Shown in pieces: positions 8,250 to 16,541 of a stretch of 64,000 nt of DNA (its first letter is position 1; each line of letters begins with the position of its first letter). A program made the translations under genes and the position numbers. The stretch comes from Candidatus Woesearchaeota archaeon (GTDB lineage: Archaea; Nanobdellota; Nanobdellia; Woesearchaeales; JAFGLG01): assembly GCA_016928155.1 (NCBI GenBank), contig JAFGLG010000007.1, positions 122,973 to 186,972 on the forward strand. The letters are read 5' to 3'. The notes under the pieces were generated by a model. That model ran no database searches and was not told the DNA's origin. It saw nothing but the letters and a program-made list of their open reading frames with translations.

Positions 8250-8918
8250 GTGCATACTGAAGAATTTCTAGAGGTAATCAAATTGGAAAAAGAGCTCAAG
8301 ACTGGCACAACTACAGTTGGAGTCGTTTGCAAAGATGGCGTGGTCCTGGCTGCTGACAAGAGAGCGACAGCCGGTTTCATGGTGGCGAACAAGAAGACCG
8401 AGAAGATAATCAAAATCAATGATGATGTGGCGCTGACCACAGCAGGGACTGTATCAGATGTCCAGCTCCTGGTGAAGCTCCTGAAAGCAGAGCTCAAGCT
8501 CAAGGAGATACGGACCGGAAGGAAACTGCAGGTCAAGGAAGCGGCGAACCTCCTTGCAGGCATGGTCTACAGCAACATAAGGAAGTTCAGCGTCATACCC
8601 GGCGTGAGCCATTTCATTCTCGGCGGGAAAGACAGCTCAGGAGTCTACATCTATGACCTGTATCCTGACGGATCGCTCGCAGAAGTGGATGATTTCATAA
8701 GCTCAGGCTCGGGCAGCGTGTATGCGCTCGGCGTGCTGGAGACATTATACAAGCCTTCCATGAGCCTCGATGACGGCATCAAGCTGTCGATAAAGGCAGT
8801 GAACGCGGCAATGCAGAGGGACGTCGCATCAGGCGAGGGAATAGACGTCATGACGATAACAAAAGACGAGATAAAGAAGGTATTCAGCCAAAGAGTGGAT
8901 TATAACATCAAAGTATGA
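8250..8918 (+). CDS. psmB: Proteasome beta subunit
   Basis: 222 aa. The catalytic subunit of the 20S proteasome: a short propeptide ends at KTG, and Thr20 (TTTVGVV) becomes the N-terminal nucleophile after autocleavage. Lys52 lies in the conserved AADKRAT, and GSGSVYALGVLE and the SGEGIDVM region are typical. The start is GTG at 8250, set in TTGAGGTG. TTTATATATCC about 40 nt upstream is the probable TATA box. The alpha subunit gene is far away, at 25.8 kb. A T-run just after the stop (8923-8932) may terminate transcription. Confidence 0.96.
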   Translation: MHTEEFLEVIKLEKELKTGTTTVGVVCKDGVVLAADKRATAGFMVANKKTEKIIKINDDVALTTAGTVSDVQLLVKLLKAELKLKEIRTGRKLQVKEAANLLAGMVYSNIRKFSVIPGVSHFILGGKDSSGVYIYDLYPDGSLAEVDDFISSGSGSVYALGVLETLYKPSMSLDDGIKLSIKAVNAAMQRDVASGEGIDVMTITKDEIKKVFSQRVDYNIKV

Positions 8919-9015
8919 TCTTATTTTTTTTTAATCATTCTGATCAATATCTCAGGAATGTCCTGGAAAGGATAGGTTCTGAGAATAAGCTTTTGAAAAA
9001 ATACAGGTTTTAAAA

Positions 9016-10917
9016 ATGCCGGACATAATAAAGGAAATATTGAAGGATCTGCCTGACGGCAAGATCAGCGACGCAGTATTCGAGGCTGCCAACATAGTGC
9101 TGTACACAAAAGACAAGGAGTTCTTCCTGAATGACAGCGGGATGATAAAGGATATAGTCGACAAGATAAAGAAAAGGATAGAGCTCAGGCCGGATCCCGC
9201 AATCTGCATGGAGCTTGAGAAGGCAGAGAAGCTGATAAGGGAGATAATCCCCGAAGAGGCCCAGATAGCGAACCTGATATTTGACCCACAGAGGAGCATT
9301 GTCATCATCGAGGCAGAGAGGCAGGGCCTGGCTATCGGAAAACAGGGAAGCCTCCTCAGGGAGATAAGGGCGAAGACGCTCTGGGTGCCGGTGGTCAAGA
9401 GGACACCGGCTATAAGATCAATTCTCATAGAGAACATAAGGTCAGTCCTATACCAGAATTCCGAATACAGGAGAAAATTCCTCGACAAGGTAGGCCACAG
9501 GATATATGACGGCTGGATAAGAGAGAAGAAGAATGAATGGATAAGGGTGACATATCTCGGAGCAGCAAGACAGGTTGGAAGGTCATGCCTGTTCCTCCAG
9601 ACACCTGAATCAAGGGTCCTGCTCGACTGCGGCATCGATGTCGCCGGCGGGGACAAGAACGCGTACCCTTTCCTCGAAGCTCCGGAATTCGACATAAACG
9701 AGCTGGATGCGATAATACTCACACATGCGCACCTGGACCACTGCGGTTTCATACCATACCTGTACAAGTTCGGATACAGAGGCCCTGTCTACTGCACACT
9801 GCCGACGCGTGATATTAGCGCACTGCTCCAGCTTGATTACATAAAAGTCATGCAGAACGAAGGGAAAGAACCGATCTATTCAGCAGATGACGTCAAGGAG
9901 ATGGTGAAGCATACGATACCTGTCGGATACGATGAAGTGACTGATGTGACCCCTGATGTCAGGCTGACAATGTACAACTCAGGCCATATGCTCGGAGCGA
10001 GCATGGCGCACCTGCATATCGGGAACGGACTTCACAACATGCTCTATACAGGCGATCTCAAGTTCGGGAGGACAATGCTCCTTGAGCCGGCAGTCACAGA
10101 TTTCCCAAGGCTTGAGACACTCATGATCGAAGGCACCTACGGCGGGAAGGACAATGTGATGCCGAACAGGCAGGAAGCAGATGCGATGTTCAAGGACATA
10201 ATCAAAGAGACCATCAAGAGAGGTGGGAAGGTACTGATGCCCACTCTCGGATCAGGAAGGGCCCAGGAGGTCATGATAATCATCGAGTCAATGGTAAGGA
10301 TGGGTGAGATAGAGCCCCTCCCTGTCTATATCGACGGCATGGTCTGGGATGTCACAGCCATCCATACAGCATACCCGGAATTCCTGTCAGGCCAGGTCAG
10401 GAAACAGATATTCCACAAAGACCAGAACCCATTCCTGGCAGAGTTCTTCAAGAGAGTCGGGTCGCAGAAAGAGAGGATGGAGATTGTCGAGAACCAAGGG
10501 CCATGCATAATAATCGCCACATCAGGCATGCTTGTCGGAGGCCCGTCTGTCGAGTACCTCAAGCATCTGTGCGAAGATCCCAAACACTCGCTGGTGTTCT
10601 CATGCTATCAGGGAGAAGGATCGCTCGGAAGAAGGATACAGAGGGGTGAAAGGGAATTCTCACTCAGGACAGCGAAGAACTCGGGCAGGGTCGAGACATA
10701 CCCGATAAAGATGGAAGTGCACAAGCTTGAGATAACAAACCACAGCGACAGGAAACAGCTCATGGCATTTGTCCATAAATGCAACCCGAAGCCGAAAAGA
10801 GTTCTCATGAACCACGGAGAGAGCTCACGCCTCATGGACATGGCAAGCTCAATACATAAGATGAACAGGATAGAGACACTTGCTCCAAGGAACCTTGATG
10901 CGGTCAGGATAAGATAG
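9016..10917 (+). CDS. fttA: FttA / aCPSF1 beta-CASP ribonuclease (transcription termination factor)
   Basis: 633 aa, about the usual length. Two N-terminal KH domains (about 1-140; GKQGSLLREI near residue 97) precede a metallo-beta-lactamase domain with the zinc motif THAHLDHCG (about 238-246) and a beta-CASP domain (about 390-560), ending in NHGESS. Family knowledge: the homodimer cleaves nascent U-rich RNA 3' ends and dislodges archaeal RNA polymerase. It is single-copy and near-universal in archaea. A short A/T-rich gap separates it from psmB. Confidence 0.96.
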   Translation: MPDIIKEILKDLPDGKISDAVFEAANIVLYTKDKEFFLNDSGMIKDIVDKIKKRIELRPDPAICMELEKAEKLIREIIPEEAQIANLIFDPQRSIVIIEAERQGLAIGKQGSLLREIRAKTLWVPVVKRTPAIRSILIENIRSVLYQNSEYRRKFLDKVGHRIYDGWIREKKNEWIRVTYLGAARQVGRSCLFLQTPESRVLLDCGIDVAGGDKNAYPFLEAPEFDINELDAIILTHAHLDHCGFIPYLYKFGYRGPVYCTLPTRDISALLQLDYIKVMQNEGKEPIYSADDVKEMVKHTIPVGYDEVTDVTPDVRLTMYNSGHMLGASMAHLHIGNGLHNMLYTGDLKFGRTMLLEPAVTDFPRLETLMIEGTYGGKDNVMPNRQEADAMFKDIIKETIKRGGKVLMPTLGSGRAQEVMIIIESMVRMGEIEPLPVYIDGMVWDVTAIHTAYPEFLSGQVRKQIFHKDQNPFLAEFFKRVGSQKERMEIVENQGPCIIIATSGMLVGGPSVEYLKHLCEDPKHSLVFSCYQGEGSLGRRIQRGEREFSLRTAKNSGRVETYPIKMEVHKLEITNHSDRKQLMAFVHKCNPKPKRVLMNHGESSRLMDMASSIHKMNRIETLAPRNLDAVRIR

Positions 10918-10981
10918 AATAAGGCAGATGTCAATAAATTTTCTAGAAAAGCATAAATAATCGCGCCTATACCACTGAAAA

Positions 10982-11704
10982 ATGGAACTGATACGTCTCA
11001 ACACTGCAGTTGTGGATGATGATTCCGCGAACAGGAACATATTCAAGTCCATCCTGGAATCAATGGGTCATGAGGTCACATTATACAGTGACGGAATCCA
11101 TGCCTATGATGCAATGAGAAACGGGGAACTCAAATATCTCGACCTGATGGTGACGGATTATAATATGCCTTCCATGAATGGAACAGAGCTGATAAAGAGA
11201 CTCAGAAGAGAAGGTTATACTTTCCCCATCATGCTGGTATCAGGGGATTATGAGTCAAGGGGCAAGGGAGAATACACATTATTCCTAAGAAAACCCATGG
11301 CGCTTGAAGATTTCTTCAGCGGGATAGGGAGATGTCTTCTCTCAAGACCGGATATACTCATCATAGGCGATCCTGATAATACTGATGATATCACAGAAGC
11401 ACTGTCAGGGGCAATATGCGGCGGAGTGCGTCACATAAGCCCTGCTGATGTGATGGCAGGAATGAACGGCAATCTCAGCGATATCGGCCTGGTGCTCTGC
11501 TGTGAAGCATCCGGCTACCAGCCAGGCCTTCTGGCAGAGAGAGCGAAGCAGCACCTGCATGCTCCAGTCGTGTACTGCACAGACAACCCGACCTGCACAG
11601 ATACCATAGATACAAAAGCAATAAACAGCACCCTGACAAAACCAGTCGACAGAGAATCCCTCAGGGTCATGCTGCATAAATTCTACAACCCTACAGATGG
11701 CTGA
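10982..11704 (+). CDS. Tandem receiver-domain protein (second receiver degenerate)
   Basis: 240 aa with no output domain. The first receiver (about 6-118) has acidic residues Asp12-14, phosphoacceptor Asp59 (VTDYNMP), Ser87 and Lys104 (RKP), so it should be phosphorylatable. The second (about 122-236) keeps an acidic GDPDN and Lys220 (TKP) but has Cys-Cys where the acceptor Asp should be, a pseudo-receiver. No histidine kinase gene lies in this window. It may act as a phosphate sink or protein-protein adaptor. Its 3' end overlaps the convergent HAD gene by 14 bp. Confidence 0.85.
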   Translation: MELIRLNTAVVDDDSANRNIFKSILESMGHEVTLYSDGIHAYDAMRNGELKYLDLMVTDYNMPSMNGTELIKRLRREGYTFPIMLVSGDYESRGKGEYTLFLRKPMALEDFFSGIGRCLLSRPDILIIGDPDNTDDITEALSGAICGGVRHISPADVMAGMNGNLSDIGLVLCCEASGYQPGLLAERAKQHLHAPVVYCTDNPTCTDTIDTKAINSTLTKPVDRESLRVMLHKFYNPTDG

Positions 11705-12347
11705 GTATCCTGCGGAGATCCTTCTCTTTTATGATCACATCTGCTACCTGGTTCAGCCTGTCGGATTTTGAGTTGAATGCGATTGAGAAACCTGCTTCAC
11801 TGGCTATCTCTATATCATTCAGATGGTCGCCGATGAAAGCGCAATCTTTCGTAGATATTTTCTGCTCTTCAGCCAGCTTCCTGAGACCGAGAGCCTTGTG
11901 CTCGAAATCAAATTCAGTGGCCCTGCATCCGACCAGGGCGCCGTTCCTGTCATAGACAAAACTGTTGATCAGCACATCATCAAAAATCCTCTTGTAATCA
12001 GGCATGACTGCCTCAAGCACTGTGTCGACGCTGCCGCTTATCACTGCCAGCCTGTAGCCGCGCCTCTTGAGCTCCCTGAGAGTCTCTATGGCGCCTGGGA
12101 TGAATCTTATCTTTTTTGCGATGTTGATTATATCCTGCTTCTTTGCACCCTGCTCAACAAACATCTCAATATCATGATCAGCCCATTCCTGGTAAGAGAT
12201 CTCTTTCTTCCGGAATCTCTCTGCGGCCTCCTTGCGCTTTCCCATATCTGTTTTGAGGGCAAGATGCATGTCAGTCCAGATGAACTCATTGTCAAGTATC
12301 GTGCCATCAAGGTCAAAGCAGACCAACCTATATCTCCTGCTTTCCAT
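11691..12347 (-). CDS. HAD-superfamily phosphatase, SerB-like
   Basis: 218 aa. HAD motif I is CFDLDGT (nucleophile Asp), motif II is AVISGS, motif III is the Lys in the HKALGL region and motif IV is FIGDHLNDIE. The helical cap after motif I resembles phosphoserine phosphatase-type enzymes; the physiological substrate cannot be told. ATG at 12347 was chosen over GTG at 12350 because a TATA element (ATATTTAAC, minus strand) lies about 29 nt upstream, giving a leaderless mRNA. Confidence 0.82.
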   Translation of the reverse strand: MESRRYRLVCFDLDGTILDNEFIWTDMHLALKTDMGKRKEAAERFRKKEISYQEWADHDIEMFVEQGAKKQDIINIAKKIRFIPGAIETLRELKRRGYRLAVISGSVDTVLEAVMPDYKRIFDDVLINSFVYDRNGALVGCRATEFDFEHKALGLRKLAEEQKISTKDCAFIGDHLNDIEIASEAGFSIAFNSKSDRLNQVADVIIKEKDLRRILSHL

Positions 12348-12413
12348 CACGGCAGAAATCTCTGAATGCAGTTAAATATGTTTTGGTCAGGAAACCTTCT
12401 CATAGAATATCCT

Positions 12414-12770
12414 TTATTGTGATCTTCTGATGTAAAGCTTCCTCTGCTCAAGAATATTATACACCAATGCTGATATGCCCTTCACGAAATCCTTCGGCAG
12501 ATCCTGCGTATCCTCTTCTTTTGGCAGGATGCGATACTTCCTTTCTGCAGGAAAGAGATCATTGACACCTGTCTCATAGGATATGAAATCATAGGAGAAT
12601 TGGGGGAAACTGCTAAGCTCCATGGTCCTCACATGGCCTTTTATGACCCTGCTTGTCGCTTCTGCCAGCTGCGATCCAGTCAAGCCTGCTTCCTCTGGTT
12701 CAAGGATCTCATCAACACGCACTTCAAGACCCCAATGGGGCTTGGTTATCATGAATGGGTAATCTGTCAT
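12414..12770 (-). CDS. Hypothetical protein under a palindromic operator
   Basis: 118 aa, soluble, with no recognised domain. It starts MTDYPFMITKPHWGL, with an acidic middle and a basic tail (RKLYIRRSQ). The promoter has a TATA box (TTTATAAAT, about 12793-12801) and a 7-1-7 palindrome between it and the start codon, so expression is probably controlled by a dimeric repressor. It is divergent from the signal peptidase gene. Confidence 0.6.
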   Translation of the reverse strand: MTDYPFMITKPHWGLEVRVDEILEPEEAGLTGSQLAEATSRVIKGHVRTMELSSFPQFSYDFISYETGVNDLFPAERKYRILPKEEDTQDLPKDFVKGISALVYNILEQRKLYIRRSQ

Positions 12771-12777
12771 ATATGGA

Positions 12778-12830
12778 TGGAATCTGATTCCATTTATAAA
12801 CCTTATTTTTTTAGTACTGGAGAGTACTAA
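12778..12830. promoter_or_regulatory. Two palindromic operator candidates in a divergent promoter
   Basis: TGGAATC-T-GATTCCA (12778-12792) is a perfect 7-bp inverted repeat with a 1-nt centre, lying at the expected transcription start of the minus-strand gene. TTAGTACT-GGAG-AGTACTAA (12811-12830) is a perfect 8-bp inverted repeat between the two divergent TATA boxes (about 12795 and 12843). The geometry suits occlusion of the preinitiation complex. Confidence 0.6.
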
Positions 12831-12872
12831 AGAATAGAAATATTTATAAACTTTAGTTACTCAAGAGTGGAA

Positions 12873-13418
12873 ATGGTTGGGGAGTATAAATATCCGAAAA
12901 AAGGAATGTTCACAGGATTCTTATTGTTCTCAGTAATATTCATGCTTGGATGGAGCTCAAGCGCGTTATATCAGAACTTGTCAGGCCTTACAATATCAGA
13001 ACCTTCAAATTTGGTAAAAGGAGACATAAATAGCCTTTTTAAAGCAAAAGAAAGGATTTCACCATCAGACAAGATTACAGAAGACAAGATACATGTCTAT
13101 AATGATAGAGTGATTATTTATATGGATAATCCGGTATGGGCAGGATTCACAGATACAAACAGCATGGATCCTGTGTTTGATGCTGAATCAAATGCAATCG
13201 AGATTGTGCCAAAAAGCCCTGATCAGATCCATGTAGGAGACATAATATCCTATGAGTCAAAATACGCAGAAGGGACAATAATACACAGGGTTGTAGAGAA
13301 AGGTGCGGATGATGAGGGTGTCTATTTCATAATGAAAGGAGACAACAACCCAGACAATGATCCGGGAAAAGTGAGATTCTCACAGGTCAAAAGGCTTCTT
13401 GTGGCCATAATATACTGA
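12873..13418 (+). CDS. Archaeal signal peptidase I (S26B-like)
   Basis: About 181 aa. One N-terminal transmembrane helix is followed by an extracytoplasmic catalytic domain. Catalytic Ser is in TNSMDPVF, the His that replaces Lys in archaeal/ER-type enzymes is in IIHRVV, and the acidic box is GDNNPDND. It removes signal peptides from secreted preproteins. ATG at 12873 is about 30 nt from the centre of the TATA box ATATTTATAAAC; the in-frame GTG at 12867 is possible. It shares a palindrome-containing promoter region with the gene at 12414. Confidence 0.85.
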   Translation: MVGEYKYPKKGMFTGFLLFSVIFMLGWSSSALYQNLSGLTISEPSNLVKGDINSLFKAKERISPSDKITEDKIHVYNDRVIIYMDNPVWAGFTDTNSMDPVFDAESNAIEIVPKSPDQIHVGDIISYESKYAEGTIIHRVVEKGADDEGVYFIMKGDNNPDNDPGKVRFSQVKRLLVAIIY

Positions 13419-13492
13419 TCATCAATAGTCTTTCTTTCTCTTATCTTGTTCTTCTCTGATCATAAAATGATCCATGAACATGCCTATGAATC

Positions 13493-13552
13493 CTCTTATA
13501 AATCATGCTATAAATCCTGCTATAAATCATTCCAATAATCATGCCAATAAGA
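13493..13552. repeat. 12-bp imperfect tandem repeat
   Basis: Five units of about 12 bp (consensus atgctataaatc), with the last two more diverged. It lies in the 173-bp gap between the signal peptidase stop and the convergent gene at 13592. No gene is seen in this gap. Confidence 0.6.
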
Positions 13553-13591
13553 AACCAGATGCGACATGTCTGCCGACAACATCCCAATCCT

Positions 13592-14431
13592 TCAGAATTC
13601 CCTTATGTGAATAAGAAGCCCGGCATCCCTATAGACCTTCAATGCCTTATCGAGGCTGTGATATGTGATGCCCTCAACAAGCGCATTCTCAGCGATCTTC
13701 CCAAAGCCAGATTCCCTCTGCTCTTCAGAGCCATATCCATGATAGAGCCTCTGCATATCATTGCCTGGGACATATGAGATCACTGCTTTTGAGCAGACTA
13801 CCCTCTCTGATTCGTAAGGGATGCTGTTCCTGTGCATCAGGCCCATGGTCTCGATGTTGGCAATCATGTCCCTCGCGCTCGGCAAGGCGCATATCAAGAA
13901 ATTGACGTCGTCAAGCTTCCTGAACCCTGAAGGTGCCAGATAAGATGCTGAATCCCAGACACCTTTTACACCTCTGTCAGTATGAAGATGGTAGCTTGTG
14001 ACCTTGAGCGGATATCCTCCGGATCTGTCTCCTCTGGATCTGTCTTCTCCGGATCTGTCTTCTCCGGATCTGTCTATCTCCGATGCTTTTCTTGCCATGA
14101 GCCCTGTGTTCACCCATGCTTCAGCAGGTGTCTGGCTGAAGCCGAAATCAACAAGGATACCATCAGTGTCGCTGATCCTGTAGAAAGCCCAATATTCTTC
14201 CAATCCCTGGGAGCTGGCCAGATGTCTCATCCTCTGCTCTGCAGCTGACCTTGACATACTCACCACAGGATGCAGATCCTTCTCATTGCAGACCCCTAAT
14301 GTCTGCCTGGCCGGAAACCTGTTTGAACCCAGGATGCTGTCAATCACTCCTGCAAGACCTGTCTCAGCAACTGCAGCTGTTGCCGATGCAGCCATAATGC
14401 CTGAGATGATAAGGAATTTTCTGCGGTCCAT
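13592..14431 (-). CDS. Exported protein with a twin-arginine-like signal, unknown function
   Basis: 279 aa. The N-terminus DRRKFLIISG followed by an Ala-rich hydrophobic stretch looks like a Tat signal (RRxFL), which would mean export of a folded protein. The rest has no family I can name. A region with HLHTD and a downstream Ser/Asp-rich loop is faintly reminiscent of JAB/MPN metalloproteases, which is only a guess. A hydrophilic insert near residues 116-136 is made of DRSGE-type pentapeptides encoded by a 15-bp tandem repeat. TTATTTAAAT about 25 nt upstream supports the ATG. Confidence 0.65.
   Translation of the reverse strand: MDRRKFLIISGIMAASATAAVAETGLAGVIDSILGSNRFPARQTLGVCNEKDLHPVVSMSRSAAEQRMRHLASSQGLEEYWAFYRISDTDGILVDFGFSQTPAEAWVNTGLMARKASEIDRSGEDRSGEDRSRGDRSGGYPLKVTSYHLHTDRGVKGVWDSASYLAPSGFRKLDDVNFLICALPSARDMIANIETMGLMHRNSIPYESERVVCSKAVISYVPGNDMQRLYHGYGSEEQRESGFGKIAENALVEGITYHSLDKALKVYRDAGLLIHIREF
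14021..14081. repeat. 15-bp tandem repeat inside a coding sequence
   Basis: Four consecutive copies, ggatctgtct followed by cctct, tctcc, tctcc and atctc. The period of 15 is in frame and gives DRSGE-like pentapeptides on the minus strand. The copy number is likely to vary by slippage without breaking the frame. Confidence 0.85.
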
Positions 14432-14556
14432 GATTTATGGCATGGCAGGCAATTTAAATAATTTATTATTTTTATAACTAGTTAGTAGTTACAATAATGT
14501 CCACCATATATGAAAATAAATGAAAAATGTCATCCACAAAAATAAATGAGAAAATA

Positions 14557-14829
14557 TCATCTGCCAAATCTTGTCATATTCTTGGCCAAGGGCGTGAAAG
14601 GAAAAGGCCTTTCATTTGTGACAAAAGTCATGTATCTCAAGAAAATGTAGAATTGGGTGTTCCAGATCTCACAGAAATCAGCAAGGGCTTTCTCCCTGTT
14701 CCCTTTGATGATGACAACAATCCAATGGACCACTGCCAAAACCTGGATGAGCATCTTCCAAACACCCAGAATGATCCCTGACACAATCCCGACAACAATC
14801 CTCATAAGAGCTTCAGTCCTTTCGTTCAT
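14557..14829 (-). CDS. DUF4389 family membrane protein
   Basis: 90 aa. Two hydrophobic helices (about 8-45) are followed by the family hallmark: an aromatic segment ending in RYMTFVTNERPFPF (about 65-78). Family function is unknown; bacterial relatives are longer. An AGAGGTGGT ribosome-binding site lies a few bases before the ATG. Divergent from the ZIP transporter. Confidence 0.8.
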   Translation of the reverse strand: MNERTEALMRIVVGIVSGIILGVWKMLIQVLAVVHWIVVIIKGNREKALADFCEIWNTQFYIFLRYMTFVTNERPFPFTPLAKNMTRFGR

Positions 14830-14937
14830 GATACCACCTCTTTCTTCTGCTTCTGCACAGCCATGTTTTTATATTTATCTTTCATGATCCCACTTTCAAG
14901 CGAAATATTTAAAAGAAGATGCAAGTCAAAAAATCAT

Positions 14938-15684
14938 ATGGAAGCTGTAATCTATACAATATCAAGCGTTATCATAGTATCATTGTTATCTTTGGTCGGG
15001 ATACTGTTCCTGTTCTTCAAGAAAAAGACATTGCAGCACCTGTTGCTTTTCCTGGTAAGCCTTGCAGCAGGGTCGCTTTTCGGAGGGGTCTTCCTACATC
15101 TTTTGCCTGAGGTTGTCGAAGAAGCAGGATTCAGCATCACAGTCTCAATATCAGTATTGGGCGGCATCCTGCTATTCTTCATGATAGAGAAGTTCATACA
15201 TTGGAGGCACTGCCATGTGCCGACATCAAAAGAGCATCCCCATCATCTTGCGCCTATGAACCTAATCGGGGACGGCATACATAATTTTGTGGATGGGCTG
15301 ATAATAGCAGTGAGCTATCTAGTCAGTGTTCCAGTAGGGATAGCGACTACAATAGCAGTCATACTGCATGAAGTTCCTCAGGAGATAGGAGACTTCGGAG
15401 TGCTCTTGTACTCTGGAATGTCCAAGAAAAAAGCATTGATATACAATTTCCTTTCTGCTCTGACAGCTGTTGTGGGAGCAATAGTGGGGCTGATAATGGG
15501 CAATGAGGATCTTGCAATAATAATACTCCCATTTGCAGCAGGAGGATTCCTGTACATAGCCGGAAGCGACCTGATCCCAGAGCTGCATAAGGAATGCGGC
15601 ATCAAAGATGCAATGCTCCATATGGGAGCACTTATCCTTGGAGCAGTATTGATGCTTGGCATCAAGTTTCTACACTTCCATTAG
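14938..15684 (+). CDS. ZIP-family divalent metal transporter
   Basis: 248 aa and about eight transmembrane helices. The His-rich cytoplasmic loop (HWRHCHVPTSKEHPHH) lies between helices 3 and 4. The metal-site helices carry HNFVDGLIIA (TM4) and HEVPQEIGDF (TM5), the canonical ZIP ligands for Zn2+ or Fe2+ uptake. ATG at 14938 is chosen because the TATA box (AAATATTTAA) is about 30 nt upstream; reading from 14863 would only add a non-homologous leader. Confidence 0.9.
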   Translation: MEAVIYTISSVIIVSLLSLVGILFLFFKKKTLQHLLLFLVSLAAGSLFGGVFLHLLPEVVEEAGFSITVSISVLGGILLFFMIEKFIHWRHCHVPTSKEHPHHLAPMNLIGDGIHNFVDGLIIAVSYLVSVPVGIATTIAVILHEVPQEIGDFGVLLYSGMSKKKALIYNFLSALTAVVGAIVGLIMGNEDLAIIILPFAAGGFLYIAGSDLIPELHKECGIKDAMLHMGALILGAVLMLGIKFLHFH

Positions 15685-15708
15685 AATATCAAATCCTGAA
15701 CCGGCAAA

Positions 15709-16134
15709 ATGGTCAGAATAAACCTGATAGACCCAAGCAATCTTGCAGACCAGCATCTCATCGCAGAGTACAATGAGATACTCATGCTGTTTGGGTATGT
15801 CAGGAAATATCCTGAAGCTGTCGGAATTCCCTCTTCATATTGTCTTGGTCCAGGGCATATCCGATTCTTCCAGGACAAACTGCTCTACCTCAAGAAAAGG
15901 CATGAATTGATCAAGAAAGAGATGAAGCTTCGTGGATTCAGGACAGAGAAGACTATCAAGCTTTCTGAGTTCCCAAGGTCACTCTGTAATGATTGGGAGC
16001 CCCAGGAGAAAGACAAGCAGAAGATCAGGGGAAGGCTTATTGAGAAGTTGAGCAAGAAGCCAGATTATTACTCTTATCATGGTGAGAAAAAAGGGAAGGT
16101 GTTCTTTCTGAACCTCATCAGAATGTCAAAATGA
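15709..16134 (+). CDS. Pyrimidine dimer DNA glycosylase, T4 endonuclease V (DenV) family
   Basis: 141 aa, close to phage T4 DenV. Matching blocks are VRINLIDPSNLADQHLIAEY at the N-terminus, FGYVRK, LGPGHIRFFQDKL and KKPDYYSYHG near the end. The enzyme cuts the glycosyl bond at UV-induced cyclobutane pyrimidine dimers using the N-terminal alpha-amine after Met removal, with the catalytic Glu (here in LIAEY) conserved. Residue 2 is Val where T4 has Thr. The 24-bp gap to the ZIP gene suggests read-through transcription. Probably acquired by transfer, because the family is mostly phage and bacterial. Confidence 0.9.
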   Translation: MVRINLIDPSNLADQHLIAEYNEILMLFGYVRKYPEAVGIPSSYCLGPGHIRFFQDKLLYLKKRHELIKKEMKLRGFRTEKTIKLSEFPRSLCNDWEPQEKDKQKIRGRLIEKLSKKPDYYSYHGEKKGKVFFLNLIRMSK

Positions 16135-16220
16135 GGCCTTAGACCAAAATAAGGCATTTAATGCCTTCATTTATATAACGCTGAAGAAACTTTAATATAC
16201 CCAAAACACTTCTTCGGGTT

Positions 16221-16541
16221 ATGCAAAAGGCATATGCAAGATTCCTTTATGCAGTATTTCTTGGTCTATTAGCACTGATTGGCATGATACTCCTGCGCAA
16301 TCACCTGTTCTGGCTGTTCTTTGTGCTTGGAGTCATCAGCGGTCACATGATTAGGACAAGAGATGACCTGATGCTCTATGTACTGACTGCTATACTTGGC
16401 ACCATTGCAATGATGTCCTTCCTGATCTTTGTGAGCTATCAACTATTCACATCGATCCCTCTATGGACACCGCTTGCCTGGGGCATCTTGTCTATAATAT
16501 TGAAGAGGCTGGATAGGTCAATCAGAGTGATAGCAAAGTGA
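16221..16541 (+). CDS. Small integral membrane protein
   Basis: 106 aa with four predicted transmembrane helices and short basic loops. The family is not recognised. A TTTAATATACC TATA element lies about 25 nt upstream. Its stop overlaps the start of the following HAD gene (GTGA), so the two are translationally coupled. Confidence 0.6.
   Translation: MQKAYARFLYAVFLGLLALIGMILLRNHLFWLFFVLGVISGHMIRTRDDLMLYVLTAILGTIAMMSFLIFVSYQLFTSIPLWTPLAWGILSIILKRLDRSIRVIAK

Noticed and set aside
14021-14081. Possible CRISPR-like direct repeats
   Set aside because: The units are contiguous 15-mers in frame with a coding sequence and have no spacers. No CRISPR array or cas gene was seen anywhere in the window.
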